A DNA stretch of 64,000 bases from Methylotenera mobilis 13. Lineage in GTDB: Bacteria > Pseudomonadota > Gammaproteobacteria > Burkholderiales > Methylophilaceae. The stretch covers positions 310,001 to 374,000 of the forward strand of contig NZ_KB913035.1 of NCBI RefSeq assembly GCF_000384255.1. Direction: 5' to 3'. Position numbers and translations under genes: made by a program. Shown here one piece after another: positions 1 to 9,386 of the stretch (its first letter is position 1; every line of letters starts with the position of its first letter). Under the pieces are notes generated by a model. It was not told where the DNA came from and searched no databases. It saw only the letters and a program-made list of their open reading frames with translations.

Positions 1-432
1 TGCAATTTTCCCCATGTAGGCCGCAACATCGTTCAAGCGTACTAACTCACTGGCAGACTCTACGTTAAAGCAAAAAATACCAGCTTCTAAGGCTGCGCGC
101 ATTTCTTCCGCGGTTTTACCTACACCAGAGAATACGACCTTTTTAGGGTCCCCACCCGCAGCAATCACTCTGGCCAGTTCACCACCAGATACGATGTCAA
201 AACCAGCGCCAAGTTTTGCAAATAAATTCAAAATCGCAAGGCTAGGGTTAGACTTTACAGCAAAGCATACTAAGTGGTTGGCGTCTTTAAAGCCAGTGCT
301 AAAGCGTTCAAAGGCTTGGCTAAGTGCAGATTTAGAATATACGTAACAAGGTGAGCCAAAATTCTCTGCAACTTGTGTAAGTGCAACATTTTCGGCATGT
401 AACACGTCATTTTTAAGCGTAAAAGTATTCAA
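1..432 (-). CDS. lysA: Diaminopimelate decarboxylase LysA, N-terminal part (runs off left edge)
   Basis: This is the first 144 codons of a PLP-dependent decarboxylase that converts meso-diaminopimelate to L-lysine in the cytoplasm. The conserved PLP-lysine segment CFAVKSNPS is visible, with the lysine at about residue 60, followed by the fold-III barrel motif containing FDIVSGGEL. The remainder of the gene lies beyond base 1. The start is taken as TTG at 432 because no ATG or GTG fits the family N-terminus better. The small lptM-like gene ends 39 bases upstream on the same strand, the usual lptM-lysA order in proteobacteria. The family call is firm and the start codon is less certain. Confidence 0.9.
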   Translation of the reverse strand, partial: MNTFTLKNDVLHAENVALTQVAENFGSPCYVYSKSALSQAFERFSTGFKDANHLVCFAVKSNPSLAILNLFAKLGAGFDIVSGGELARVIAAGGDPKKVVFSGVGKTAEEMRAALEAGIFCFNVESASELVRLNDVAAYMGKIA

Positions 433-471
433 AGTAATGTCTTAACAATAATAGGTTGAAAAGCAGCCGAT

Positions 472-600
472 TTATTGACTGGATGAAGTCGGCTGTGGGT
501 ATGCTTGTTCAGGAATGTATAGCGGACCTTTGGTGCCGCAGCCTGTTAGAATTAGCTGAGTAATCAAAAGTAACATAATTTTTTTTGTAAATGGCTTCAT
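472..600 (-). CDS. lptM: Small LptM/YifL-type lipoprotein
   Basis: A 42-residue ORF begins with a lysine-rich n-region and a hydrophobic stretch that ends in the lipobox LILTGC. It continues CGTKGPLYIPEQ, which matches the short LptM (formerly YifL) family whose members carry a C-G-x-K-G-P-L-Y motif after the lipidated cysteine. In E. coli LptM associates with the LptD-LptE outer-membrane LPS translocon. That role is family knowledge and is not shown here. It lies just upstream of lysA on the same strand, the standard location for this family. It is short enough to be skipped by automatic gene callers. Confidence 0.85.
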   Translation of the reverse strand: MKPFTKKIMLLLITQLILTGCGTKGPLYIPEQAYPQPTSSSQ

Positions 601-816
601 AAATATTTAGTGTGATTATTTTAGATAAAGTTGATTATCCACAGCATTTAATAATGCGACTTATTCTATCATTTTTTAGCTGTCTTAATGTTAAGCTAAT
701 GTTGTAGAACGCTATTTAGTAACCGTTTATTCGGTGAAATTTACCGACTGTCGGTTGCTAATGGACATCGATTGATGTCAGTAGCATGATGCATTTTAAG
801 TAAAAGGGGGATTGGA
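601..816. promoter_or_regulatory. Divergent intergenic region between lptM-lysA and the pilin operon
   Basis: This 216-base AT-rich stretch must carry the promoters for the leftward lptM-lysA pair and the rightward pilE operon. A CTTAA/TTAAG dyad is centred near 690, and short inverted repeats occur around 733-760 and 766-779. A strong ribosome-binding site (AAGGGGG at about 804-810) precedes the pilE ATG. I looked for a sigma-54 element (TGGCAC-N5-TTGC), which would fit PilR control, and found no convincing match. Confidence 0.4.
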
Positions 817-1242
817 ATGGTGAACTCAAAAGTAATCCGGCTTAGTCGTATGGCAATATCAAAAGGCTTTACTTTGATAGAGTTGATGATAGTTGTAGCA
901 ATTATTGGCATTCTTGCAAGTGTGGCTTTACCTGCTTATAACGATTATGTGGAAAAAGCAAAAGCAGCAGAGGGGCCTACTGCATTGGCAGATGCTAGAG
1001 TGAAAATGGAACAGTTTTTTCAGGATAATCGAACTTACGATGGCGGGCCATGTCCTGCAAATATCAAAAACTTTACTTTCACCTGCGACTCAGATGCTAC
1101 TACATATACGTTAACCGCAGATGGTGTTGGTGATATGAGCAACTTTCAATTTACTATTGATCAAGACAATAATAGGTCTTCTGTCTACGATGGTACTAGT
1201 GGTGCCGGCTGTTGGTTAACAGGTAAGAATGGCACATGTTAA
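817..1242 (+). CDS. pilE: Type IV pilin PilE
   Basis: A 141-residue type IV prepilin. The leader ends SKG, followed by [20 protein letters not shown], with prepilin peptidase cleavage after Gly17 and the conserved Glu5 of the mature protein. Two cysteine pairs in the globular half (GPCPANI/FTC and GCW/GTC) suggest the usual D-region disulfides. It is the first gene of a pilE-fimT-pilV-pilW-pilX-pilY1 run. In Pseudomonas the pilE gene closes the equivalent cluster. AAGGGGG lies 6 bases before the ATG. It probably acts as a minor pilin in assembly or priming of the type IV pilus rather than as the major subunit, although the sequence alone does not settle this. Confidence 0.88.
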   Translation: MVNSKVIRLSRMAISKGFTLIELMIVVAIIGILASVALPAYNDYVEKAKAAEGPTALADARVKMEQFFQDNRTYDGGPCPANIKNFTFTCDSDATTYTLTADGVGDMSNFQFTIDQDNNRSSVYDGTSGAGCWLTGKNGTC

Positions 1243-1823
1243 TTTTGTGCAAAAATCGGCAACAAATACGGCGGACTAGTTTTAGTCATGCTGGTTTTAG
1301 TTTAGTCGAATTAATGGTGGCTGTGGCTGTGATTGGTATTCTTGCTGTATTTGCGTTACCAAGTTATACAATTTGGATTGAGAATACTAGAATTCGAAAT
1401 GCGGCAGATTCAATTAACTCTGGCTTACAAAAGGCACGGGTTGAAGCATTAAAACGTAATGCAGATGTTAAGTTCGAGATAGGTGTAGGGTCTGATTGGA
1501 CAATCGGCTGCGTCAATGTGACTGCTGATTGCCCAGACACGATTGAAGAGAGGCGCGTTAAAGAAGGTTCTTCAGCCAGTATCTCTGTGACAGCAACGCC
1601 AGTTGGATCTACTATTTTGGTTTTTACCAGTTTAGGGCGTGTTCGGTCTGCATTAGAAGGGGCGCCAGAGGAGCCATTTACTCAGCTTGATATTGATAAC
1701 TCATCGATGAGTGGCTCGGAAAGTCGAGATCTGCGAATTTTGATTGATGCTGGTGGTGCTGGCAAAATGTGTGATCCTTATACAGGATTGTCTGACACTG
1801 ATCCTCGAAAATGTCCTGCCTGA
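1236..1823 (+). CDS. fimT: Minor pilin FimT/GspH-like
   Basis: A 195-residue pseudopilin. A basic leader ends SHAG (cleavage after Gly20), followed by [20 protein letters not shown] with Glu at mature position 5. The next segment, rich in Asn and Arg ([22 protein letters not shown]), is typical of the FimT/GspH family, in which FimT-type minor pilins can bind DNA during natural transformation. That activity is family knowledge only. The ATG overlaps the pilE stop by 7 bases, indicating translational coupling. It could equally be called GspH-like or FimU. Confidence 0.85.
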   Translation: MLILCKNRQQIRRTSFSHAGFSLVELMVAVAVIGILAVFALPSYTIWIENTRIRNAADSINSGLQKARVEALKRNADVKFEIGVGSDWTIGCVNVTADCPDTIEERRVKEGSSASISVTATPVGSTILVFTSLGRVRSALEGAPEEPFTQLDIDNSSMSGSESRDLRILIDAGGAGKMCDPYTGLSDTDPRKCPA

Positions 1824-1832
1824 GGTGTTTAA

Positions 1833-2252
1833 ATGATTAAACAAAATCAAATAATGAGAATTGGGCGTCCAATATTAAAAGCCTCAAATCTTAAAGCTAA
1901 AGCGCAGCAAGGGATGGCGTTACTTGAGTCTATGATTGCAATTGTCATTTTCTCAATGGGAATTTTGGCTTTAGCTGGCCTGCAAAGTGTGTTGGTTAAA
2001 AGTACGTCAGATGCTAAGTATAGAGCTGAGGCTACGTTTATCGCTCAGCAGCGCTTGGGGTTGGTATGGGTGGGCTCTGGTGACCTTGCTGATTCAGCAG
2101 AGGTTGATACTGATATATCAGATTTATTACCTAATGGTACCCGCACAGTTTCCATTTCGCCAGAGCGTGTTGTGACAGTGACAGTAAGTTGGCAATTACC
2201 GGGTGAAGATGAACATACCTATAGTGCTAATGCTAGAGTTGAAGGTATCTAA
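1833..2252 (+). CDS. pilV: Type IV pilus minor pilin PilV
   Basis: A 139-residue prepilin with a long basic leader ending AQQG (cleavage after Gly27) and a mature start MALLESMIAIVIFSMGILAL, which includes Glu5. The methionine at +1 and the S-M-G-I-L-A-L-A-G-L-Q pattern are characteristic of PilV. PilV connects the pseudopilin tip complex (PilW/PilX/PilY1) to the fibre. The start follows a clear GAGGTG ribosome-binding site. It sits 9 bases after fimT and one base before pilW. Confidence 0.87.
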   Translation: MIKQNQIMRIGRPILKASNLKAKAQQGMALLESMIAIVIFSMGILALAGLQSVLVKSTSDAKYRAEATFIAQQRLGLVWVGSGDLADSAEVDTDISDLLPNGTRTVSISPERVVTVTVSWQLPGEDEHTYSANARVEGI

Positions 2253-2253
2253 G

Positions 2254-3348
2254 ATGAAGCTGAACAAAAAACATCTATCTTATGACCGGTTGTACCAGTC
2301 AGGCTTCAGTTTGGTTGAACTCATGGTCGGCTTAGTGATAGGCTTAATTGCCAGCTTAGTAATTATGCAAGTATTTTCAGCGTTTGAGGGTCAAAAGCGG
2401 AGCACTTCAGGTACGGCAGATGCGCAAACTAATGGGAGTATTGCATTGCATCACATTCAACGTGACGTACAAATGGCTGGTTATGGCTTGCCTATGCCTA
2501 GTGCCGACGCAGATAACACGTCACTTAATTGCAGTCCATTCCCAGTATTTGACCATGATGATAACCCAGCCACCCCTGACCTTGATGTATTTCCTTTGGT
2601 GATTGACGATGCAGGTAGCGCTGATGGTGTGAGTGATGTAGTGACAGCACGTTTTAGCAATACCGCAATGGGCGCAATTCCCGTCAAGATTGTCAATGCA
2701 ACGAATGCTAATGCTGCTACAGGGTTGGCTGCGGAAAATAATATAGGTTGTAAAGACAATGATATTGTTTTGATTAGCCAAGGACCATTGTGCCGAATGA
2801 CGCGCGTAGCAGATGCTAACGGAAGCCCAGATACATTGCAGAATATTGCTTTAATAGGATCTACTCCAGTGGGGGCGCCAATTGCTATTGGTGCAAAAAT
2901 AGCTTGTATGGGTGATTGGCGCGATTACAGATATGAGGTTGTAGATAATCAGCTTACTTTGGATGGTGTGCCGATCGTATCTGAAATTGTGAATATGCAG
3001 GCGCAGTATGGGGTCTCAGCGGTAGCGAACAGCAATCAAGTGGTGAATTGGGTCAATGCGACTGGCGCTTGGGCTACACCTACGGTAGCTGACCGAAATA
3101 GAATCAAAGCGTTACGCATTGTTATAGTGGCTCGTAATGACTTATTAGAAAAAGATGACGTGACTGCTCCATGTACAACGGCAAGAGGAGTAGTAAATAA
3201 TGGGCCTTGTGCATGGGATGACGCTGATTTTGATGCCGCGCCAACGATTGATTTATCAGCAATAGAAGATTGGCAGAGATATCGCTATAAAACATTTGAA
3301 ACGATTATTCCATTACGTAACATGCTTTGGTCTAGGGATGTATTATGA
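2254..3348 (+). CDS. pilW: Type IV pilus minor pilin PilW
   Basis: A 364-residue prepilin, longer than the other minor pilins, as is normal for PilW. The leader ends YQSG (cleavage after Gly17), followed by [20 protein letters not shown]. The mature body contains the PilW-type segment IALHHIQRDVQMAGYGLP. An in-frame ATG further upstream lies inside pilV. The ATG at 2254 is preferred because it begins immediately after the pilV stop and has GAAGGT upstream. PilW is part of the tip-priming complex with PilV, PilX and PilY1. Confidence 0.88.
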   Translation: MKLNKKHLSYDRLYQSGFSLVELMVGLVIGLIASLVIMQVFSAFEGQKRSTSGTADAQTNGSIALHHIQRDVQMAGYGLPMPSADADNTSLNCSPFPVFDHDDNPATPDLDVFPLVIDDAGSADGVSDVVTARFSNTAMGAIPVKIVNATNANAATGLAAENNIGCKDNDIVLISQGPLCRMTRVADANGSPDTLQNIALIGSTPVGAPIAIGAKIACMGDWRDYRYEVVDNQLTLDGVPIVSEIVNMQAQYGVSAVANSNQVVNWVNATGAWATPTVADRNRIKALRIVIVARNDLLEKDDVTAPCTTARGVVNNGPCAWDDADFDAAPTIDLSAIEDWQRYRYKTFETIIPLRNMLWSRDVL

Positions 3349-3971
3349 AGATTCAAATCCTACAATCTTTCAAGCAACAAGGTGTCGTGTTATTTGTCGC
3401 GCTGATTGCATTAGTTGTCATGTCCTTGGCTGCTGTTGCGCTGATTCGCTCCGTTGATACTAATACCATTATTGCAGGCAATATGGCGTTAAAACATAAT
3501 GCGCTAGTATCATCTGATCGAGGTGTAGAAACTGCCTTAAATTGGTTGGAAGCTCAGGCGGTAGCTAACCCAGAGAGTCTTTATTCTGATAACCTGGCTC
3601 AAGGTTATTATGCAACCTTTTTGCCAGAGGAAGGCTCTCCTGATTTAGACTCCTCGATCGTACTTAAAGCGGATGCAACATGGGCTGCTGCCGCTGTTGC
3701 CACTGGTGATGGCGTTGTTGGCGGTACAGAAACCAGTAGTGGCAACAACATAAGATTTATTATTCAGCGTATGTGTCGAGACACGGTCGCTCCTGCTAGC
3801 AATATATGTTTGTTAGGAGATCCTGAAATAGGCAATGGTAGTAAAAAAGTGGTACCAGGCGACCTGGGTGGCGCTGAAATTAATACCCAACAAAGTCCAG
3901 TTTACAGAATCACAACACGTGTCGCTGGGCTTAAAAATACCGTTAGTTATGCCCAGACATATGTCTATTAG
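3345..3971 (+). CDS. pilX: Type IV pilus minor pilin PilX
   Basis: A 208-residue protein with the PilX N-terminal signature. A short leader ends KQQG, followed by VVLFVALIALVVMSLAAVAL and the conserved IIAGNMALKHNAL region. It lacks the mature Glu5 that the other pilins carry. This is typical of the tip-most pilins (PilX/GspK type), which need no Glu5 contact with a subunit above. Its ATGA overlap with the pilW stop shows coupling. It is likely to bridge PilW and PilY1 at the pilus tip. Confidence 0.86.
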   Translation: MKIQILQSFKQQGVVLFVALIALVVMSLAAVALIRSVDTNTIIAGNMALKHNALVSSDRGVETALNWLEAQAVANPESLYSDNLAQGYYATFLPEEGSPDLDSSIVLKADATWAAAAVATGDGVVGGTETSSGNNIRFIIQRMCRDTVAPASNICLLGDPEIGNGSKKVVPGDLGGAEINTQQSPVYRITTRVAGLKNTVSYAQTYVY

Positions 3972-3980
3972 GAGTTAGCG

Positions 3981-6900
3981 ATGCAACGATATCATCAAGA
4001 GTATAGGTATGTTTGGAGTCGTTTGGTGGCGGCAATCGCTTTATCTTTTGCTATTCTGATGCCGCAAACTACTATTTCTGCACCAGTGATATCACCTTTG
4101 GATCTAGCCACAGTGCCATTGGCTAATAGTCCAACTATCACCATACAACCTAACCTATTATTTATTCTAGATGACTCAGGCAGTATGAGCTGGGATTACA
4201 TGCCGGACTGGGCAAATAGTGGCACTGATTCACTATTTAGAAACGCTAGTTATAATACTGTGGCTTACAACCCTAGCATTCGCTATTTGCCACCAGTTTT
4301 TTTTGACGCATCAGGTTTAAATACAAGTCAGTATCCTAGCCAAGTAGGGCAAAACACAGATACAGGCGCAAGCACTGCAAGCAAACCAAATTGGCGTCAA
4401 GTGAAATATAACGCTTATAGCGGCTCTGGCTACCCTACAGGGACTAAAAATTTAGAAACAGACTCCGCTTACTACCATATTATTCCTGGTGAATATTGCA
4501 CAAAACCTGATTTGCGAGTTTGTGTAGCGCAATCATCAGCTTCAACTACTTATCCTTATCCTGCGCCAGTCAGGTGGTGTAACAATACAACTAATGCTAG
4601 CGCGGCCACGCCCGCAGCTAACAGCTGCCAAGCTACAAGAATTCAAACAGGCACGACCTTTAATGAACTACGTGCTCCAACCCAGCGCACTGCTACCATT
4701 CGGATTGATAATTCAAATAGTTGTACTTCTGTGAATGGTGTTTTAATTTCAAGTAAACAAATTATGGCGAGTGCAATTACTTGTTCAAGTACAGAAAGTA
4801 CCACAGCCGATAGAATCGTAACTGAAATCAATGCTTGTACTTATGCTAAAACTGGCAACTGTACTACGTTAGGTTACAGTGCATCTAGATCCTCTGCGAC
4901 TATCACAATATTTGCACCGACAACTATTACAGCTACGCCCGATGCACCAACTTCAAATGGGTCGTTGACGACAACTAGAACTGCATTTTCTAAAAACAAT
5001 GTACCTGGAGAAAGGGTGTTTGTGCCAATAGCAAGCTCAGAAAATGGCTATGTGTTACCTGGTTCTACTGTTAAAGCAGTTACTCGCACTGATTGTGCTG
5101 GTGCAACTTGTACTTATGTAGAAGAAATGACGAATTATGCAAATTGGCATACCTATTATGGTACGCGTGGGCAGTCGATGAAAACTTCTGCGAGTATTGC
5201 ATTTAAAGATGTGACAGAGGATTACCGTGTAGGCTTTATGACCACATCGACCCGATCTGCCCAAATGCTTAATTTTGATACATTTAATACCATACAAAAA
5301 GCAGCTTGGTACAGTAAATTTTTTGCTGCACCAGCAGATAGAAACACGCCACTTAGAGGTTCACTCTCAAAAGCTGGACGTATTTATGCGAACGAGGCCT
5401 TAGCTAAACGAGGAGTTTTTACAGACCCTGTTCAATATGAGTGTCAACAGAATTTCGCTTTATTAACCACAGATGGTTACTGGAATACTGGCGATGAAAC
5501 GTCAACCTATGCAGGTGGGCCCCTAGGCGTAGATAGTGCTAACGTGGGTAATAATGATAGTGCTGCTGATAACACACCAAGACCAATGCGTGAAGGCGCT
5601 ACAGCCCGGTCTGATACATTAGCGGATGTTGCTAAATATTACTTTGATACGGATATACGTAGGAATGATTTAGGTAATTGTGACGGTGCTAAAGGTCCTG
5701 ACGTTTGCCAGTCTCCTGCACCATCCACAGCTAACCAAAAGCAAAATATGGTGACGCTGACTTTAGGCATGGGGGTTGACGGTGTGTTGTCGTATACCTC
5801 TGATTACAAAATTGCGACATCAGGTGATTTCACTGACATAAAAAATGGCGTAAAAAACTGGCCTGATCCTATAGCAAACACTGGGCCAGAGCGCATTGAT
5901 GACCTTTGGCACGCAGCTGTGAATGGTGGTGGAACCTATTTTAGTGCAAAAAACTCTACAGATTTGGTAAGTCAGCTTAAAGAAGCCTTAGCTTCTATTG
6001 AGGTGAAGCTTGGCGCCGGATCTGCAGCGGCAACTAGTACGCTAAACCCTGTCGCTGGAGATAATAACGCATACGTAGCTAGCTATACTTCAGGATATTG
6101 GATTGGTAATTTAGAAAAAAGAAGTATAGATATTGTGACTGGTGCGGTGAGCCAGTCAGCTAGTGCTTGCGTAGAAGATGTAGTGCCTTCCTCCTCGTGT
6201 GTTAGCCCATCCAGTGTTGTGCCTGATGGTAGCGGAGCATACAACTGTGTGACACCAAACATAACTGACGTAGCCGCTTGTAGTGGTACTTTGGTGGGTA
6301 CTGACTGTAGTGTACCGCTATCAGTTGCTTGTGTTGGCACTTTGAAGAGTAAAGTAGCGAACTTAACCGATACCCGCAAAATATACATGAATAGTGGCGG
6401 TGCTTTGACGGACTTTACTTTAGGTGCAATTACCTCCGCAGGTTTAGCCAGCACCCTGCAACCTGCTTTTTTGGCGGCTAACTTAACACAATGGCCAACC
6501 TTAACCCCTGAACAGCAGGCAAATGTGACATCTGCTCGTTTAGTGGCTTATTTGCGTGGTCAAACTGGTTATGATGAAAATGCTACCCTACCTGAAAATA
6601 AGCTATTCCGTAAACGTCAGGCGGTGTTAGGCGATGCTGTAGATTCTAAACCAGCGTTTTTAGGTAAACCAACTTTTAAATATGCTGATACAGGCTACTC
6701 TGCATTTAAAGAAGCAAAAGCAACCAGAGCTAAAATGGTATTTATGGGTGCCAATGATGGCATGTTGCATGCGTTTGATGCAAATACATTACAAGAGTTA
6801 TGGGCATATGTGCCGAGTATGGTGATTCCGAATATGTGGAAGCTGGCAGATAGCGCATATGGTAATAAGCATAGTTATTATGTGAATGGTGACCCTATTA

Positions 6901-8075
6901 TTTCCGATGTCTATGATGGTGCAGCTTGGAGAACAATATTAGTCGCTGGCTTAAACGGTGGTGGCCGCGGGTATTACGCACTAGACATTACAGATCCGGT
7001 TAACCCTACCCTGTTATGGGAATTTGATGCGAATGATCAGCCAAATCTAGGTTATACCTTTGGCACGCCTATCATTACTAAAAAGTCTGATGGGACATGG
7101 GTGGTCTTAGTTACCTCTGGCTATAACAATATTCCGGATAACAGTGCTTTTTACTTGTTGACTGATACTAAGTTCAAACCTAATAATCCTGCACTTTATA
7201 ATGGGGGAGATGGTAAGGGGTATTTGTATATATTGAATGCACTTACCGGTGTTGAAATTTCTGCGATATCAACGGGTATCGGAAGTACATCATTACCAAG
7301 TGGTTTGGCCGAAATCAGTGCTTATGCTGATGACCCAGAGAAAAATAATACCGCTACTTATGTGTATGGTGGTGATTTGTTAGGTAATCTCTGGCGGTTT
7401 AATCTTGCTGATAATAGTAAGCTATTATTTGCAACGCTCCAAGCATCAGGTGCACAGGCAATTACCACTAGCCCAGAGCTAGGAACTATTAAAAATAAAC
7501 GAGTGGTGTTCGTAGGAACTGGTAAGTACCTTGAGGTGAGTGACCTGACAGATATTAGCAAGCAAACGCTTTACGCAATTAAGGATGATAATGCGACTTC
7601 TACAGTCACCGACCCTCGATCTGTTCTTGTGCAGCAAACCATCGTGCCTGAGGGTTTTGATACGCGGAAGAGTGGAACGAGTAACGCTGTAGACTTTGGT
7701 TCTGGTTTAGGTTGGTATATAGACTTCCCTGATAAAGGTGAGCGTCAGAACGTGGCATCGCAACTAGTACTAGGTACTTTGCTTGTACCAACCACAGTAC
7801 CTACCTCTTCTGCTTGCCAACCAGCAGGCTATGGTTGGTTAACTTTCTTAGATTATGAAACAGGTACGGCGGTTAATAACTTAGGCTCTAATGTTGTTTC
7901 GTTAAGAACTAATGCGCCTACGGTTGGTTTTAATGTGGTTTATATTGATGGTAAACCAAAAGTTTCAATCGTAACAGCAGATAACCCGACACCTCAGATA
8001 TTAGAGGTTCCATTTACTGGCTCTGGTACTGGTTTCCAAAAACATAGATCTATTTGGCGAGAGTTAAATTTCTAG
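3981..8075 (+). CDS. pilY1: Type IV pilus tip adhesin/biogenesis protein PilY1
   Basis: A 1364-residue secreted protein with an N-terminal signal peptide (hydrophobic to about residue 33). A von Willebrand A-like site has the MIDAS-type motif DDSGS at residues 64-68. The C-terminal third is the PilY1 beta-propeller: FMGANDGMLHAFDA, LVAGLNGGGRGYYALD and YVYGGDLLGNLWRFN are hallmark blades. The middle contains many Cys and Thr/Ser-rich stretches, which are usually variable and adhesive. PilY1 controls pilus extension and retraction, surface sensing and adhesion in relatives. It ends the operon 9 bases after pilX, and no strong terminator is visible behind it. Confidence 0.93.
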   Translation: MQRYHQEYRYVWSRLVAAIALSFAILMPQTTISAPVISPLDLATVPLANSPTITIQPNLLFILDDSGSMSWDYMPDWANSGTDSLFRNASYNTVAYNPSIRYLPPVFFDASGLNTSQYPSQVGQNTDTGASTASKPNWRQVKYNAYSGSGYPTGTKNLETDSAYYHIIPGEYCTKPDLRVCVAQSSASTTYPYPAPVRWCNNTTNASAATPAANSCQATRIQTGTTFNELRAPTQRTATIRIDNSNSCTSVNGVLISSKQIMASAITCSSTESTTADRIVTEINACTYAKTGNCTTLGYSASRSSATITIFAPTTITATPDAPTSNGSLTTTRTAFSKNNVPGERVFVPIASSENGYVLPGSTVKAVTRTDCAGATCTYVEEMTNYANWHTYYGTRGQSMKTSASIAFKDVTEDYRVGFMTTSTRSAQMLNFDTFNTIQKAAWYSKFFAAPADRNTPLRGSLSKAGRIYANEALAKRGVFTDPVQYECQQNFALLTTDGYWNTGDETSTYAGGPLGVDSANVGNNDSAADNTPRPMREGATARSDTLADVAKYYFDTDIRRNDLGNCDGAKGPDVCQSPAPSTANQKQNMVTLTLGMGVDGVLSYTSDYKIATSGDFTDIKNGVKNWPDPIANTGPERIDDLWHAAVNGGGTYFSAKNSTDLVSQLKEALASIEVKLGAGSAAATSTLNPVAGDNNAYVASYTSGYWIGNLEKRSIDIVTGAVSQSASACVEDVVPSSSCVSPSSVVPDGSGAYNCVTPNITDVAACSGTLVGTDCSVPLSVACVGTLKSKVANLTDTRKIYMNSGGALTDFTLGAITSAGLASTLQPAFLAANLTQWPTLTPEQQANVTSARLVAYLRGQTGYDENATLPENKLFRKRQAVLGDAVDSKPAFLGKPTFKYADTGYSAFKEAKATRAKMVFMGANDGMLHAFDANTLQELWAYVPSMVIPNMWKLADSAYGNKHSYYVNGDPIISDVYDGAAWRTILVAGLNGGGRGYYALDITDPVNPTLLWEFDANDQPNLGYTFGTPIITKKSDGTWVVLVTSGYNNIPDNSAFYLLTDTKFKPNNPALYNGGDGKGYLYILNALTGVEISAISTGIGSTSLPSGLAEISAYADDPEKNNTATYVYGGDLLGNLWRFNLADNSKLLFATLQASGAQAITTSPELGTIKNKRVVFVGTGKYLEVSDLTDISKQTLYAIKDDNATSTVTDPRSVLVQQTIVPEGFDTRKSGTSNAVDFGSGLGWYIDFPDKGERQNVASQLVLGTLLVPTTVPTSSACQPAGYGWLTFLDYETGTAVNNLGSNVVSLRTNAPTVGFNVVYIDGKPKVSIVTADNPTPQILEVPFTGSGTGFQKHRSIWRELNF

Positions 8076-8266
8076 TAGAGGGTATCTTCTATAAATTAAG
8101 TATAGCGCTGTAAATAATGTGGTTAACTTTTACGCTGTTTCCCTAGTGAAGCAATACCTTTTAAGGTAGATGGTATAGAGTAATCCGTACTAGAGGAGTC
8201 TCGGTATTTTATTTTTAATGAGTGGTATATTACAAGTTTTAACATCTACACTAGTCATAAATGCGT

Positions 8267-9364
8267 TTACTCAGGGCGAGTAGTGTAGATAGCAGTGGCC
8301 GTTTGCTCTAACACCTCGCCGCTTTTTTCTGTTTTACGTATCTTTACCGGAATGTTTTGATAATCAAGAGCAAGCCATATCTCGGTTTTTTCTTGATTAT
8401 CCCCACTCTTTAATAAGTGCAAAGTTTTAAGCTCACCCAGCTTAGTATTAATCGTTTCCTCACCTTCAAAGCTATAGGTGTAAGTGCGTAAATATTTACC
8501 ATTTGTCATGGTTATTTGCATAGAGTTTAATGGTGGGGTAAACATAAACTGGTACATAAAGCTTAAAAAATCCTGTGTTCCTTCAGGTAACGGTTCTGAC
8601 TTTTTGCCCTTTTTACTTGTCATTTCAATGACACCATCAGACCACAACAAATTTGCGTATTGGTTCTTTTCACTATTCCCACCGTATTGGTATGCATAAT
8701 AGTTTGGTTTTAAACCTTCTTCATTCACGGTTCCTTCACTGTATTGTTCTAATTTACTTAGAAAAAGTGAAGCGACCCCTTTTGCCTCGGTAATGCTGGT
8801 TAACTGATAGGAATTTCTACGCAGGCTCATATTGAAAGTAATCTGTGTGACACCAAGTACACCTGAGTCACCACCACGCGTGACTTCAAATTCGGTTTGT
8901 ACGTATTGATAAGCCGTCGTTATGTCTGTATTGGCACTACTTGCAGTTTCAGTAATTGTAGTATTTTCTATCGAGCTCTCTGCAATTAAGCCTTCACTTT
9001 GAGGGCTGGTATCGGATTCTGTATTGGTTTGATTGTCAGAATCAAGTGGATTGGTATTGGGAGTTTCAGTATTTAACACGCTCGTAGGTACTTCCGAATC
9101 TAATGTTGGTTCATCTGTATCAGGAGCTGTTGACTTTTGTGTAATTGGGTTCGGGCGTTCCTGAGGGACGTATGGTTTGATAGGCCTTTTCTCTGGAAGT
9201 GCTTTTACCAAGCGAACATTAATGGAGGTTAGATTTTTAATATCTGATGGAAATGAAATTGAATAGCTGATGAGCAATAATATATGCAAAGCCATAGAAA
9301 TAAAGGCTGCAATTAGTAGCCATTTATTTTGGGCAAAGCGTAATTTTAAGGTGCTCAGTATCAT
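8267..9364 (-). CDS. DUF3108 domain protein with TonB-like membrane anchor
   Basis: The first roughly 45 residues resemble TonB: one transmembrane helix (WLLIAAFISMALHILLLISY) followed by a Pro-rich, then Ser/Thr/Asn/Glu-rich periplasmic linker to about residue 135. The C-terminal half is a DUF3108 domain with the shared signatures GTQDFLSFMYQFMF, KTLHLL and EIWLALDYQNIPVKI. An in-frame TTG at 9409 would add 15 residues and overlap the upstream gene by 23 bases. The ATG at 9364 is chosen, though neither start has a convincing ribosome-binding site. A second DUF3108 protein lies at 53218. The function is unknown. It is the last gene of the gshA-gshB-apbE run. Confidence 0.75.
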   Translation of the reverse strand: MILSTLKLRFAQNKWLLIAAFISMALHILLLISYSISFPSDIKNLTSINVRLVKALPEKRPIKPYVPQERPNPITQKSTAPDTDEPTLDSEVPTSVLNTETPNTNPLDSDNQTNTESDTSPQSEGLIAESSIENTTITETASSANTDITTAYQYVQTEFEVTRGGDSGVLGVTQITFNMSLRRNSYQLTSITEAKGVASLFLSKLEQYSEGTVNEEGLKPNYYAYQYGGNSEKNQYANLLWSDGVIEMTSKKGKKSEPLPEGTQDFLSFMYQFMFTPPLNSMQITMTNGKYLRTYTYSFEGEETINTKLGELKTLHLLKSGDNQEKTEIWLALDYQNIPVKIRKTEKSGEVLEQTATAIYTTRPE

Positions 9365-9386
9365 GTGGCTTTGTGATGAGTGATGT

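Noticed and set aside
601-816. Sigma-54 promoter for pilE
   Set aside because: A TTGCT occurs near 756, but the expected TGGCAC is not found at the correct spacing, so there is no supportable match.
8076-8266. Terminator behind pilY1
   Set aside because: Only a 6-bp TACCTT/AAGGTA palindrome near 8156 and scattered T runs are present, with no stem-plus-T-tract arrangement strong enough to call.
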